This document shows positions 51,611 through 64,000 of a DNA stretch of 64,000 bases, piece by piece; the first letter of the stretch is position 1, and every line of letters begins with the position of its first letter. Where the stretch lies: the NCBI GenBank assembly GCA_028752905.1, contig JAQNBH010000013.1:21325477-21389476 (forward strand), given 5' to 3'. The notes beneath the pieces are model-generated. The model was not told where the DNA came from and made no database searches. It saw only the letters and a list, made by a program, of their open reading frames with translations. Origin of the DNA: Cladorhizidae sp. MBARI D1340-BT2 (lineage: Eukaryota; Porifera; Demospongiae; Poecilosclerida; Cladorhizidae). A program made the position numbers and the translations under genes.

Positions 51611-53273
51611 GATTCTATCAAGTCCATTACTGTGAAGTATGCAGAATATACGGATGTTTGGTATCAAGAGAGAGAACAGAGAGAGGCCTACCTTTAGAGC
51701 TATATATCAAGTCTATTAATTGAAGTGTAGAGAATCTATGAAGCTAACATGTTTAGCACAAGATAGAGAACACTGAGAGATACCTATCTTGCAAGTCCAT
51801 TACAGTGAAGGGTGCAGAATATATGGATGTTTGGTATCAAGAGAGAGCACTTAGAGAGTCCTATCTTAATAGCTATACATCAAGTCTATTCAGTGAAGTG
51901 TGGATAATCTACGAAGCTAACATGTTTACCATCAAGTAAGAGTACAATTCATAACTGCCCTAATTAACAAGACCAAAGTCCCAGATTTTGTCAACTGATA
52001 GAGAAGGCCCTTATCTGCAACATATCAACAGATTATCAATAAATGTAGTGGTTTTTCACTGGCAGGCCACCGCTTTGGCAACTGGAAAACGCCAGGAAAT
52101 ATCGCAAACCTTACCACTTCAAATCACCATAACTTGCTAATACTTAGAGTACTAAAAAATTTGGCACGTACAAAAGACAGATAATTAGAAGGGCTATTAG
52201 GTGATATAAAAATTATCTTTTTTGGATAAAGTTTAGAAAAGTTATGAGCTTTACGGCAAAAAAAAAAGATTTTTGGGGGGAAAATGAGAAACATATAGAC
52301 CAAATTAGGGCAAATATCAAGATAGAGAACACATAATGAAACCTATCATTCGAATCATATCAAGTCCATTACAGTGAAGTGTGCAGAATATATGGATGTT
52401 TGTATCAAGAGAGAGCACTTAGAGAGTCCTATGTTAATAGCTTTACATCAAGTCTATTCAGTGAAGTGTGGATAATCTACGAAGCTAACATGTTTAGCAT
52501 CAAGTAAGAGTACAATTCATAACTGCCCTAATTAACAAGACCATGTCCCAGATTTTGTCAACTGATAGAGAAGGCCCTTATCTGCAACATGTCAACAGAT
52601 TATCAATAAATGTAGTGGTTTTTCACTGGCAGGCAACCGCTTTGGCAACTGGAAAACGCCAGGAAATATCGCAAACCTTACCACTTCAAATCACCATAAC
52701 TTGCTAATACTTAGAGTACTCAAACTTTTGGCACGTACAAAAGACAGATAATTAGAAGGGCTATCCGGTGATATAAAAATTATCTTTTTTGGGTAAAGTG
52801 TAGAACAGTTATGAGCTTTACGGCAAAAAAAAAAGATTTTTGGGGGGAAAATGAGAAACATATAGTCCAAATTAGGGCAAATATCAAGATAGAGAACACA
52901 TAATGAAACCTATCATTCGAATCATATCAAGTCCATTACAGTGAAGTTTGCAGAATATTATGGATGTTTGATATCAACAGAGAGCACAGGGAGAGACCAA
53001 TCTTAATAGCTATATATCAAGTTTATTCAGTGAAGTGTGGAGAATCTATGAAGCTAACCTGTCTAGCATCAAGATAGAGAACACATAGAGAAACCTATCA
53101 TTCGAGTCATATCAAGTCCATTACAGTGAAGTATGCATAATAAATGGGTTTTTGGTATCAACAGAGAGCACAGAGAGAGACCTGTCTTAATAGCTATATA
53201 TCAATGAAGTTTGGAGAATCCATGAAGCTAACATATTTAGCATCAAGAGAGAGCAGAGAGAAACCTATCTTGT
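51611..53273. repeat. Unit 34, 1663 bp, X-type with CTATTAGGTGAT
   Basis: As unit 27 but with the common T5 G6 A4 tract in A (near 52269). The A run in B is uninterrupted (near 52825). Confidence 0.94.
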
Positions 53274-54936
53274 GATTCTATCAAGTCCATTACTGTGAAG
53301 TATGCAGAATATACGGATGTTTGGTATCAAGAGAGAGAACAGAGAGAGGCCTACCTTTAGAGCTATATATCAAGTCTATTAATTGAAGTGTAGAGAATCT
53401 ATGAAGCTAACATGTTTAGCACAAGATAGAGAACACTGAGAGATACCTATCTTGCAAGTCCATTACAGTGAAGGGTGCAGAATATATGGATGTTTGGTAT
53501 CAAGAGAGAGCACTTAGAGAGTCCTATCTTAATAGCTATACATCAAGTCTATTCAGTGAAGTGTGGATAATCTACGAAGCTAACATGTTTACCATCAAGT
53601 AAGAGTACAATTCATAACTGCCCTAATTAACAAGACCAAAGTCCCAGATTTTGTCAACTGATAGAGAAGGCCCTTATCTGCAACATATCAACAGATTATC
53701 AATAAATGTAGTGGTTTTTCACTGGCAGGCCACCGCTTTGGCAACTGGAAAACGCCAGGAAATATCGCAAACCTTACCACTTCAAATCACCATAACTTGC
53801 TAATACTTAGAGTACTAAAAAATTTGGCACGTACAAAAGACAGATAATTAGAAGGGCTATCAGGTGATATAAAAATTATCTTTTTTGGATAAAGTTTAGA
53901 AAAGTTATGAGCTTTACGGCAAAAAAAAAAGATTTTTGGGGGGAAAATGAGAAACATATAGACCAAATTAGGGCAAATATCAAGATAGAGAACACATAAT
54001 GAAACCTATCATTCGAATCATATCAAGTCCATTACAGTGAAGTGTGCAGAATATATGGATGTTTGTATCAAGAGAGAGCACTTAGAGAGTCCTATGTTAA
54101 TAGCTTTACATCAAGTCTATTCAGTGAAGTGTGGATAATCTACGAAGCTAACATGTTTAGCATCAAGTAAGAGTACAATTCATAACTGCCCTAATTAACA
54201 AGACCATGTCCCAGATTTTGTCAACTGATAGAGAAGGCCCTTATCTGCAACATGTCAACAGATTATCAATAAATGTAGTGGTTTTTCACTGGCAGGCAAC
54301 CGCTTTGGCAACTGGAAAACGCCAGGAAATATCGCAAACCTTACCACTTCAAATCACCATAACTTGCTAATACTTAGAGTACTCAAACTTTTGGCACGTA
54401 CAAAAGACAGATAATTAGAAGGGCTATCCGGTGATATAAAAATTATCTTTTTTGGGTAAAGTGTAGAACAGTTATGAGCTTTACGGCAAAAAAACAAGAT
54501 TTTTGGGGGGAAAATGAGAAACATATAGTCCAAATTAGGGCAAATATCAAGATAGAGAACACATAATGAAACCTATCATTCGAATCATATCAAGTCCATT
54601 ACAGTGAAGTTTGCAGAATATTATGGATGTTTGATATCAACAGAGAGCACAGGGAGAGACCAATCTTAATAGCTATATATCAAGTTTATTCAGTGAAGTG
54701 TGGAGAATCTATGAAGCTAACCTGTCTAGCATCAAGATAGAGAACACATAGAGAAACCTATCATTCGAGTCATATCAAGTCCATTACAGTGAAGTATGCA
54801 TAATAAATGGGTTTTTGGTATCAACAGAGAGCACAGAGAGAGACCTGTCTTAATAGCTATATATCAATGAAGTTTGGAGAATCCATGAAGCTAACATATT
54901 TAGCATCAAGAGAGAGCAGAGAGAAACCTATCTTGT
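53274..54936. repeat. Unit 35, 1663 bp, Y-type
   Basis: Matches unit 20. Confidence 0.95.
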
Positions 54937-56032
54937 GATTCTATCAAGTCCATTACTGTGAAGTATGCAGAATATACGGATGTTTGGTATCAAGAGAGAG
55001 AACAGAGAGAGGCCTACCTTTAGAGCTATATATCAAGTCTATTAATTGAAGTGTAGAGAATCTATGAAGCTAACATGTTTAGCACAAGATAGAGAACACT
55101 GAGAGATACCTATCTTGCAAGTCCATTACAGTGAAGGGTGCAGAATATATGGATGTTTGGTATCAAGAGAGAGCACTTAGAGAGTCCTATCTTAATAGCT
55201 ATACATCAAGTCTATTCAGTGAAGTGTGGATAATCTACGAAGCTAACATGTTTACCATCAAGTAAGAGTACAATTCATAACTGCCCTAATTAACAAGACC
55301 AAAGTCCCAGATTTTGTCAACTGATAGAGAAGGCCCTTATCTGCAACATATCAACAGATTATCAATAAATGTAGTGGTTTTTCACTGGCAGGCCACCGCT
55401 TTGGCAACTGGAAAACGCCAGGAAATATCGCAAACCTTACCACTTCAAATCGTCATAACTTGCTAATACTTAGAGTACTCAAAAATGTGGCACGTACAAA
55501 AGACAGATAATTAGAAGGGCTATCCGGTGATATAAAAATTATCTTTTTTGGGTAAAGTGTAGAACAGTTATGAGCTTTACGGCAAAAAAACAAGATTTTT
55601 GGGGGGAAAATGAGAAACATATAGACCAAATTAGGGCAAATATCAAGATAGAGAACACATAATGAAACCTATCATTCGAATCATATCAAGTCCATTACAG
55701 TGAAGTTTGCAGAATATTATGGATGTTTGATATCAACAGAGAGCACAGGGAGAGACCAATCTTAATAGCTATATATCAAGTTTATTCAGTGAAGTGTGGA
55801 GAATCTATGAAGCTAACCTGTCTAGCATCAAGATAGAGAACACATAGAGAAACCTATCATTCGAGTCATATCAAGTCCATTACAGTGAAGTATGCATAAT
55901 AAATGTTTTTTTTGTATCAACAGAGAGCACAGAGAGAGACCTGTCTTAATAGCTATATATCAATGAAGTTTGGAGAATCCATGAAGCTAACATATTTAGC
56001 ATCAAGAGAGAGCAGAGAGAAACCTATCTTGT
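54937..56032. repeat. Unit 36, 1096 bp short unit (right type)
   Basis: Matches unit 21, with C carrying T8. Confidence 0.93.
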
Positions 56033-57694
56033 GATTCTATCAAGTCCATTACTGTGAAGTATGCAGAATATACGGATGTTTGGTATCAAGAGAGAGAACA
56101 GAGAGAGGCCTACCTTTAGAGCTATATATCAAGTCTATTAATTGAAGTGTAGAGAATCTATGAAGCTAACATGTTTAGCACAAGATAGAGAACACTGAGA
56201 GATACCTATCTTGCAAGTCCATTACAGTGAAGTGTGCAGAATATATGGATGTTTGGTATCAAGAGAGAGCACTTAGAGAGTCCTATCTTAATAGCTATAC
56301 ATCAACTCTATTCAGTGAAGTGTGGATAATCTACGAAGCTAACATGTTTACCATCAAGTAAGAGTACAATTCATAACTGCCCTAATTAACAAGACCATGT
56401 CCCAGATTTTGTCAACTGATAGAGAAGGCCCTTATCTGCAACATGTCAACAGATTATCAATAAATGTAGTGGTTTTTCACTGGCAGGCCACCGCTTTGGC
56501 AACTGGAAAACGCCAGGAAATATCGCAAACCTTACCACTTCAAATCACCATAACTTACTAATACTTAGAGTACTCAAACTTTTGGCACGTACAAAAGACA
56601 GATAATTAGAAGGGCTATCCGATGATATAAAAATTATCTTTTTTGGATAAATTTTAGAAAAGTTATGAGCTTTACGGCAAAAAAACAAGATTTTTGGGGG
56701 GAAAATGAGAAACATATAGACCAAATTAGGGCAAATATCAAGATAGAGAACACATAATGAAACCTATCATTCGAATCATATCAAGTCCATTACAGTGAAG
56801 TGTGCAGAATATATGGATGTTTGTATCAAGAGAGAGCACTTAGAGAGTCCTATGTTAATAGCTTTACATCAAGTCTATTCAGTGAAGTGTGGATAATCTA
56901 CGAAGCTAACATGTTTAGCATCAAGTAAGAGTACAATTCATAACTGCCCTAATTAACAAGACCATGTCCCAGATTTTGTCAACTGATAGAGAAGGCCCTT
57001 ATCTGCAACATGTCAACAGATTATCAATAAATGTAGTGGTTTTTCACTGGCAGGCCACCGCTTTGGCAACTGGAAAACGCCAGGAAATATCGCAAACCTT
57101 ACCACTTCAAATCACCATAACTTGCTAATACTTAGAGTACTCAAACTTTTGGCACGTACAAAAGACAGATAATTAGAAGGGCTATCCGGTGATATAAAAA
57201 TTATCTTTTTTGGGTAAAGTGTAGAACAGTTATGAGCTTTACGGCAAAAAAACAAGATTTTTGGGGGGAAAATGAGAAACATATAGTCCAAATTAGGGCA
57301 AATATCAAGATAGAGAACACATAATGAAACCTATCATTCGAATCATATCAAGTCCATTACAGTGAAGTTTGCAGAATATTATGGATGTTTGATATCAACA
57401 GAGAGCACAGGGAGAGACCAATCTTAATAGCTATATATCAAGTTTATTCAGTGAAGTGTGGAGAATCTATGAAGCTAACCTGTCTAGCATCAAGATAGAG
57501 AACACATAGAGAAACCTATCATTCGAGTCATATCAAGTCCATTACAGTGAAGTATGCATAATAAATGGGTTTTTGGTATCAACAGAGAGCACAGAGAGAG
57601 ACCTGTCTTAATAGCTATATATCAATGAAGTTTGGAGAATCCATGAAGCTAACATATTTAGCATCAAGAGAGAGCAGAGAGAAACCTATCTTGT
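56033..57694. repeat. Unit 37, 1662 bp, X-type with GGATAAATTTTAG
   Basis: Matches units 22 and 25. Confidence 0.95.
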
Positions 57695-59357
57695 GATTCT
57701 ATCAAGTCCATTACTGTGAAGTATGCAGAATATACGGATGTTTGGTATCAAGAGAGAGAACAGAGAGAGGCCTACCTTTAGAGCTATATATCAAGTCTAT
57801 TAATTGAAGTGTAGAGAATCTATGAAGCTAACATGTTTAGCACAAGATAGAGAACACTGAGAGATACCTATCTTGCAAGTCCATTACAGTGAAGGGTGCA
57901 GAATATATGGATGTTTGGTATCAAGAGAGAGCACTTAGAGAGTCCTATCTTAATAGCTATACATCAAGTCTATTCAGTGAAGTGTGGATAATCTACGAAG
58001 CTAACATGTTTACCATCAAGTAAGAGTACAATTCATAACTGCCCTAATTAACAAGACCAAAGTCCCAGATTTTGTCAACTGATAGAGAAGGCCCTTATCT
58101 GCAACATATCAACAGATTATCAATAAATGTAGTGGTTTTTCACTGGCAGGCCACCGCTTTGGCAACTGGAAAACGCCAGGAAATATCGCAAACCTTACCA
58201 CTTCAAATCACCATAACTTGCTAATACTTAGAGTACTAAAAAATTTGGCACGTACAAAAGACAGATAATTAGAAGGGCTATCAGGTGATATAAAAATTAT
58301 CTTTTTTGGATAAAGTTTAGAAAAGTTATGAGCTTTACGGCAAAAAAAAAAGATTTTTGGGGGGAAAATGAGAAACATATAGACCAAATTAGGGCAAATA
58401 TCAAGATAGAGAACACATAATGAAACCTATCATTCGAATCATATCAAGTCCATTACAGTGAAGTGTGCAGAATATATGGATGTTTGTATCAAGAGAGAGC
58501 ACTTAGAGAGTCCTATGTTAATAGCTTTACATCAAGTCTATTCAGTGAAGTGTGGATAATCTACGAAGCTAACATGTTTAGCATCAAGTAAGAGTACAAT
58601 TCATAACTGCCCTAATTAACAAGACCATGTCCCAGATTTTGTCAACTGATAGAGAAGGCCCTTATCTGCAACATGTCAACAGATTATCAATAAATGTAGT
58701 GGTTTTTCACTGGCAGGCAACCGCTTTGGCAACTGGAAAACGCCAGGAAATATCGCAAACCTTACCACTTCAAATCACCATAACTTGCTAATACTTAGAG
58801 TACTCATACTTTTGGCACGTACAAAAGACAGATAATTAGAAGGGCTATCCGGTGATATAAAAATTATCTTTTTTGGGTAAAGTGTAGAACAGTTATGAGC
58901 TTTACGGCAAAAAAACAAGATTTTTGGGGGGAAAATGAGAAACATATAGTCCAAATTAGGGCAAATATCAAGATAGAGAACACATAATGAAACCTATCAT
59001 TCGAATCATATCAAGTCCATTACAGTGAAGTTTGCAGAATATTATGGATGTTTGATATCAACAGAGAGCACAGGGAGAGACCAATCTTAATAGCTATATA
59101 TCAAGTTTATTCAGTGAAGTGTGGAGAATCTATGAAGCTAACCTGTCTAGCATCAAGATAGAGAACACATAGAGAAACCTATCATTCGAGTCATATCAAG
59201 TCCATTACAGTGAAGTATGCATAATAAATGGGTTTTTGGTATCAACAGAGAGCACAGAGAGAGACCTGTCTTAATAGCTATATATCAATGAAGTTTGGAG
59301 AATCCATGAAGCTAACATATTTAGCATCAAGAGAGAGCAGAGAGAAACCTATCTTGT
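57695..59357. repeat. Unit 38, 1663 bp, Y-type
   Basis: As unit 20 with TACTCATAC in block B (near 58801), as in units 26 and 30. Confidence 0.95.
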
Positions 59358-60453
59358 GATTCTATCAAGTCCATTACTGTGAAGTATGCAGAATATACGG
59401 ATGTTTGGTATCAAGAGAGAGAACAGAGAGAGGCCTACCTTTAGAGCTATATATCAAGTCTATTAATTGAAGTGTAGAGAATCTATGAAGCTAACATGTT
59501 TAGCACAAGATAGAGAACACTGAGAGATACCTATCTTGCAAGTCCATTACAGTGAAGGGTGCAGAATATATGGATGTTTGGTATCAAGAGAGAGCACTTA
59601 GAGAGTCCTATCTTAATAGCTATACATCAAGTCTATTCAGTGAAGTGTGGATAATCTACGAAGCTAACATGTTTACCATCAAGTAAGAGTACAATTCATA
59701 ACTGCCCTAATTAACAAGACCAAAGTCCCAGATTTTGTCAACTGATAGAGAAGGCCCTTATCTGCAACATATCAACAGATTATCAATAAATGTAGTGGTT
59801 TTTCACTGGCAGGCCACCGCTTTGGCAACTGGAAAACGCCAGGAAATATCGCAAACCTTACCACTTCAAATCGTCATAACTTGCTAATACTTAGAGTACT
59901 CAAAAATGTGGCACGTACAAAAGACAGATAATTAGAAGGGCTATCCGGTGATATAAAAATTATCTTTTTTGGGTAAAGTGTAGAACAGTTATGAGCTTTA
60001 CGGCAAAAAAACAAGATTTTTGGGGGGGAAATGAGAAACATATAGACCAAATTAGGGCAAATATCAAGATAGAGAACACATAATGAAACCTATCATTCGA
60101 ATCATATCAAGTCCATTACAGTGAAGTTTGCAGAATATTATGGATGTTTGATATCAACAGAGAGCACAGGGAGAGACCAATCTTAATAGCTATATATCAA
60201 GTTTATTCAGTGAAGTGTGGAGAATCTATGAAGCTAACCTGTCTAGCATCAAGATAGAGAACACATAGAGAAACCTATCATTCGAGTCATATCAAGTCCA
60301 TTACAGTGAAGTATGCATAATAAATGTTTTTTTTGTATCAACAGAGAGCACAGAGAGAGACCTGTCTTAATAGCTATATATCAATGAAGTTTGGAGAATC
60401 CATGAAGCTAACATATTTAGCATCAAGAGAGAGCAGAGAGAAACCTATCTTGT
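59358..60453. repeat. Unit 39, 1096 bp short unit (right type)
   Basis: As unit 21 but with a G7 A3 tract (near 60022). That variant plus TCGTCATAAC recurs in block B of unit 40. Confidence 0.93.
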
Positions 60454-62115
60454 GATTCTATCAAGTCCATTACTGTGAAGTATGCAGAATATACGGATGT
60501 TTGGTATCAAGAGAGAGAACAGAGAGAGGCCTACCTTTAGAGCTATATATCAAGTCTATTAATTGAAGTGTAGAGAATCTATGAAGCTAACATGTTTAGC
60601 ACAAGATAGAGAACACTGAGAGATACCTATCTTGCAAGTCCATTACAGTGAAGTGTGCAGAATATATGGATGTTTGGTATCAAGAGAGAGCACTTAGAGA
60701 GTCCTATCTTAATAGCTATACATCAACTCTATTCAGTGAAGTGTGGATAATCTACGAAGCTAACATGTTTACCATCAAGTAAGAGTACAATTCATAACTG
60801 CCCTAATTAACAAGACCATGTCCCAGATTTTGTCAACTGATAGAGAAGGCCCTTATCTGCAACATGTCAACAGATTATCAATAAATGTAGTGGTTTTTCA
60901 CTGGCAGGCCACCGCTTTGGCAACTGGAAAACGCCAGGAAATATCGCAAACCTTACCACTTCAAATCACCATAACTTACTAATACTTAGAGTACTCAAAC
61001 TTTTGGCACGTACAAAAGACAGATAATTAGAAGGGCTATCCGATGATATAAAAATTATCTTTTTTGGATAAATTTTAGAAAAGTTATGAGCTTTACGGCA
61101 AAAAAACAAGATTTTTGGGGGGAAAATGAGAAACATATAGACCAAATTAGGGCAAATATCAAGATAGAGAACACATAATGAAACCTATCATTCGAATCAT
61201 ATCAAGTCCATTACAGTGAAGTGTGCAGAATATATGGATGTTTGTATCAAGAGAGAGCACTTAGAGAGTCCTATGTTAATAGCTTTACATCAAGTCTATT
61301 CAGTGAAGTGTGGATAATCTACGAAGCTAACATGTTTAGCATCAAGTAAGAGTACAATTCATAACTGCCCTAATTAACAAGACCATGTCCCAGATTTTGT
61401 CAACTGATAGAGAAGGCCCTTATCTGCAACATGTCAACAGATTATCAATAAATGTAGTGGTTTTTCACTGGCAGGCAACCGCTTTGGCAACTGGAAAACG
61501 CCAGGAAATATCGCAAACCTTACCACTTCAAATCGTCATAACTTGCTAATACTTAGAGTACTCAAAAATGTGGCACGTACAAAAGACAGATAATTAGAAG
61601 GGCTATCCGGTGATATAAAAATTATCTTTTTTGGGTAAAGTGTAGAACAGTTATGAGCTTTACGGCAAAAAAACAAGATTTTTGGGGGGGAAATGAGAAA
61701 CATATAGACCAAATTAGGGCAAATATCAAGATAGAGAACACATAATGAAACCTATCATTCGAATCATATCAAGTCCATTACAGTGAAGTTTGCAGAATAT
61801 TATGGATGTTTGATATCAACAGAGAGCACAGGGAGAGACCAATCTTAATAGCTATATATCAAGTTTATTCAGTGAAGTGTGGAGAATCTATGAAGCTAAC
61901 CTGTCTAGCATCAAGATAGAGAACACATAGAGAAACCTATCATTCGAGTCATATCAAGTCCATTACAGTGAAGTATGCATAATAAATGTTTTTTTTGTAT
62001 CAACAGAGAGCACAGAGAGAGACCTGTCTTAATAGCTATATATCAATGAAGTTTGGAGAATCCATGAAGCTAACATATTTAGCATCAAGAGAGAGCAGAG
62101 AGAAACCTATCTTGT
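60454..62115. repeat. Unit 40, 1662 bp, chimeric block B
   Basis: Block A is X-type (GGATAAATTTTAG). Block B starts with GGCAACCGC (near 61475), then changes to TCGTCATAAC (61533), CAAAAATGTGG, G7 A3 and ATAGACCAAAT, the tail of short unit 39. Block C has T8. The switch lies between 61478 and 61534, which indicates conversion or unequal crossover with a unit 39-like short unit. Confidence 0.93.
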
Positions 62116-63777
62116 GATTCTATCAAGTCCATTACTGTGAAGTATGCAGAATATACGGATGTTTGGTATCAAGAGAGAGAACAGAGAGAGGCCTACCTTT
62201 AGAGCTATATATCAAGTCTATTAATTGAAGTGTAGAGAATCTATGAAGCTAACATGTTTAGCACAAGATAGAGAACACTGAGAGATACCTATCTTGCAAG
62301 TCCATTACAGTGAAGTGTGCAGAATATATGGATGTTTGGTATCAAGAGAGAGCACTTAGAGAGTCCTATCTTAATAGCTATACATCAACTCTATTCAGTG
62401 AAGTGTGGATAATCTACGAAGCTAACATGTTTACCATCAAGTAAGAGTACAATTCATAACTGCCCTAATTAACAAGACCATGTCCCAGATTTTGTCAACT
62501 GATAGAGAAGGCCCTTATCTGCAACATGTCAACAGATTATCAATAAATGTAGTGGTTTTTCACTGGCAGGCCACCGCTTTGGCAACTGGAAAACGCCAGG
62601 AAATATCGCAAACCTTACCACTTCAAATCACCATAACTTACTAATACTTAGAGTACTCAAACTTTTGGCACGTACAAAAGACAGATAATTAGAAGGGCTA
62701 TCCGATGATATAAAAATTATCTTTTTTGGATAAATTTTAGAAAAGTTATGAGCTTTACGGCAAAAAAACAAGATTTTTGGGGGGAAAATGAGAAACATAT
62801 AGACCAAATTAGGGCAAATATCAAGATAGAGAACACATAATGAAACCTATCATTCGAATCATATCAAGTCCATTACAGTGAAGTGTGCAGAATATATGGA
62901 TGTTTGTATCAAGAGAGAGCACTTAGAGAGTCCTATGTTAATAGCTTTACATCAAGTCTATTCAGTGAAGTGTGGATAATCTACGAAGCTAACATGTTTA
63001 GCATCAAGTAAGAGTACAATTCATAACTGCCCTAATTAACAAGACCATGTCCCAGATTTTGTCAACTGATAGAGAAGGCCCTTATCTGCAACATGTCAAC
63101 AGATTATCAATAAATGTAGTGGTTTTTCACTGGCAGGCAACCGCTTTGGCAACTGGAAAACGCCAGGAAATATCGCAAACCTTACCACTTCAAATCACCA
63201 TAACTTGCTAATACTTAGAGTACTCAAACTTTTGGCACGTACAAAAGACAGATAATTAGAAGGGCTATCCGGTGATATAAAAATTATCTTTTTTGGGTAA
63301 AGTGTAGAACAGTTATGAGCTTTACGGCAAAAAAACAAGATTTTTGGGGGGAAAATGAGAAACATATAGTCCAAATTAGGGCAAATATCAAGATAGAGAA
63401 CACATAATGAAACCTATCATTCGAATCATATCAAGTCCATTACAGTGAAGTTTGCAGAATATTATGGATGTTTGATATCAACAGAGAGCACAGGGAGAGA
63501 CCAATCTTAATAGCTATATATCAAGTTTATTCAGTGAAGTGTGGAGAATCTATGAAGCTAACCTGTCTAGCATCAAGATAGAGAACACATAGAGAAACCT
63601 ATCATTCGAGTCATATCAAGTCCATTACAGTGAAGTATGCATAATAAATGGGTTTTTGGTATCAACAGAGAGCACAGAGAGAGACCTGTCTTAATAGCTA
63701 TATATCAATGAAGTTTGGAGAATCCATGAAGCTAACATATTTAGCATCAAGAGAGAGCAGAGAGAAACCTATCTTGT
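62116..63777. repeat. Unit 41, 1662 bp
   Basis: Block A is X-type (GGATAAATTTTAG, near 62730). B has GGCAACCGC with ATAGTCCAAAT, a combination not seen in X-type units 22, 25 and 37. C has G3. Confidence 0.95.
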
Positions 63778-64000
63778 GATTCTATCAAGTCCATTACTGT
63801 GAAGTATGCAGAATATACGGATGTTTGGTATCAAGAGAGAGAACAGAGAGAGGCCTACCTTTAGAGCTATATATCAAGTCTATTAATTGAAGTGTAGAGA
63901 ATCTATGAAGCTAACATGTTTAGCACAAGATAGAGAACACTGAGAGATACCTATCTTGCAAGTCCATTACAGTGAAGTGTGCAGAATATATGGATGTTTG
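63778..64000. repeat. Unit 42, partial (223 bp), cut by the window end
   Basis: It reaches only the start of block A. It has GTGAAGTGTGC (63972-63982) although the preceding block C is the G3 form. Every other G3 block in the window is followed by GTGAAGGGTGC. Confidence 0.95.

Larger units (their letters stand above)
51611..56032. repeat. Trimer 5 (units 34-36), 4422 bp
   Basis: 1663 (CTATTAGGTGAT type) + 1663 + 1096. Confidence 0.85.
56033..60453. repeat. Trimer 6 (units 37-39), 4421 bp
   Basis: 1662 (GGATAAATTTTAG type) + 1663 + 1096. Confidence 0.85.
1..64000. repeat. Satellite array, ~1662-bp higher-order unit, 41 full copies plus a partial
   Basis: The whole window is head-to-tail copies of one AT-rich unit. 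The anchor GATTCTATCAAG recurs at 1, 2384, 4046, 5708, 7370, 8464 and so on to 63778, giving unit lengths of 1662 or 1663 with shorter forms of 1094 and 1096 and one of 2383. All copies have the same orientation, and neighbours differ by only a few bases per unit. Both ends are inside the array, so its total length is unknown. Reading the unit in search of genes, I see only short open frames and no recognisable protein, RNA gene or telomere repeat. Apart from the transposon at 260-976, the array explains every base. Confidence 0.98.
28938..64000. repeat. Right compartment of the array (units 19-42), mainly trimeric
   Basis: From unit 19 on, most units carry block-B GGCAACCGC and ATAGTCCAAAT, block-C AAATGGGTTTTTGG instead of T8, and block-A GTACTAAAAAATTTGG. 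Long and 1096-bp units alternate in a long-long-short pattern of 4421-4422 bp. Starts separated by exactly 4421 include 30600/35021/39442, 42768/47189 and 53274/57695/62116. Units 25-26, 30, 40 and 41 break the pattern. Confidence 0.85.

Noticed and set aside
1..64000. CRISPR array
   Set aside because: Repeats are contiguous long units with no unique spacers of constant length. The short-range repeats are diverged satellite monomers.
1..64000. Telomeric or rDNA/5S/histone tandem arrays
   Set aside because: No TTAGG- or TTAGGG-type runs, no recognisable rRNA segments and no conserved coding frames in the unit.

Overview
The window is one uninterrupted tandem repeat array. It holds no protein gene, tRNA, rRNA or CRISPR array that I can support. 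From base 1 to base 64000 the sequence is an AT-rich satellite made of head-to-tail units of about 1.66 kb, all in one orientation. Cutting at the recurring GATTCTATCAAG gives 41 complete units and a 223-bp partial one: one of 2383 bp, one of 1094, eight of 1096, ten of 1663 and twenty-one of 1662 (these add up exactly to 63777 + 223). Both ends of the window lie inside the array. The organism is almost certainly a eukaryote, because of the long layered satellite and the MITE-like transposon with a TTAA target duplication. An animal is plausible, but nothing here identifies a lineage.

The repeat is nested. The oldest layer is a monomer of about 86 bp in two alternating forms, here called alpha and beta. 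A beta-alpha pair is 169-185 bp. Each full unit holds five such dimers. Two of them (blocks A and B, 568 and 567 bp) carry the same 384-bp insertion at the same position in the alpha monomer. The other three (block C, 527 bp) are uninterrupted. Short units lost one insertion-bearing block. The 1663/1662 difference comes from a single ATG to AAAG change in block A.

The left part (1-28937, units 1-18) is mostly uniform 1662-bp units. It contains one 1094-bp A/B crossover product, a 6082-bp four-unit duplication visible through shared rare variants (units 7-8 and 11-12), and, in unit 1, a 717-bp transposon. The right part (28938-64000, units 19-42) carries another variant set and is arranged mainly in three-unit blocks (long, long, short) of 4421-4422 bp, with several irregular joins. 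A marker pair spanning each unit junction agrees at every junction except the last one in the window.

The 717-bp element in unit 1 (260-976) is the clearest discrete feature. It has perfect 15-bp terminal inverted repeats, a TTAA duplication proven by the intact empty site in the neighbouring units, and three 43-bp-spaced palindromic sites at its left end. It is non-coding, so it is probably a non-autonomous piggyBac-like element. Layered unequal exchange and gene conversion explain the rest of the window. A centromeric or heterochromatic location is possible but is inference only.
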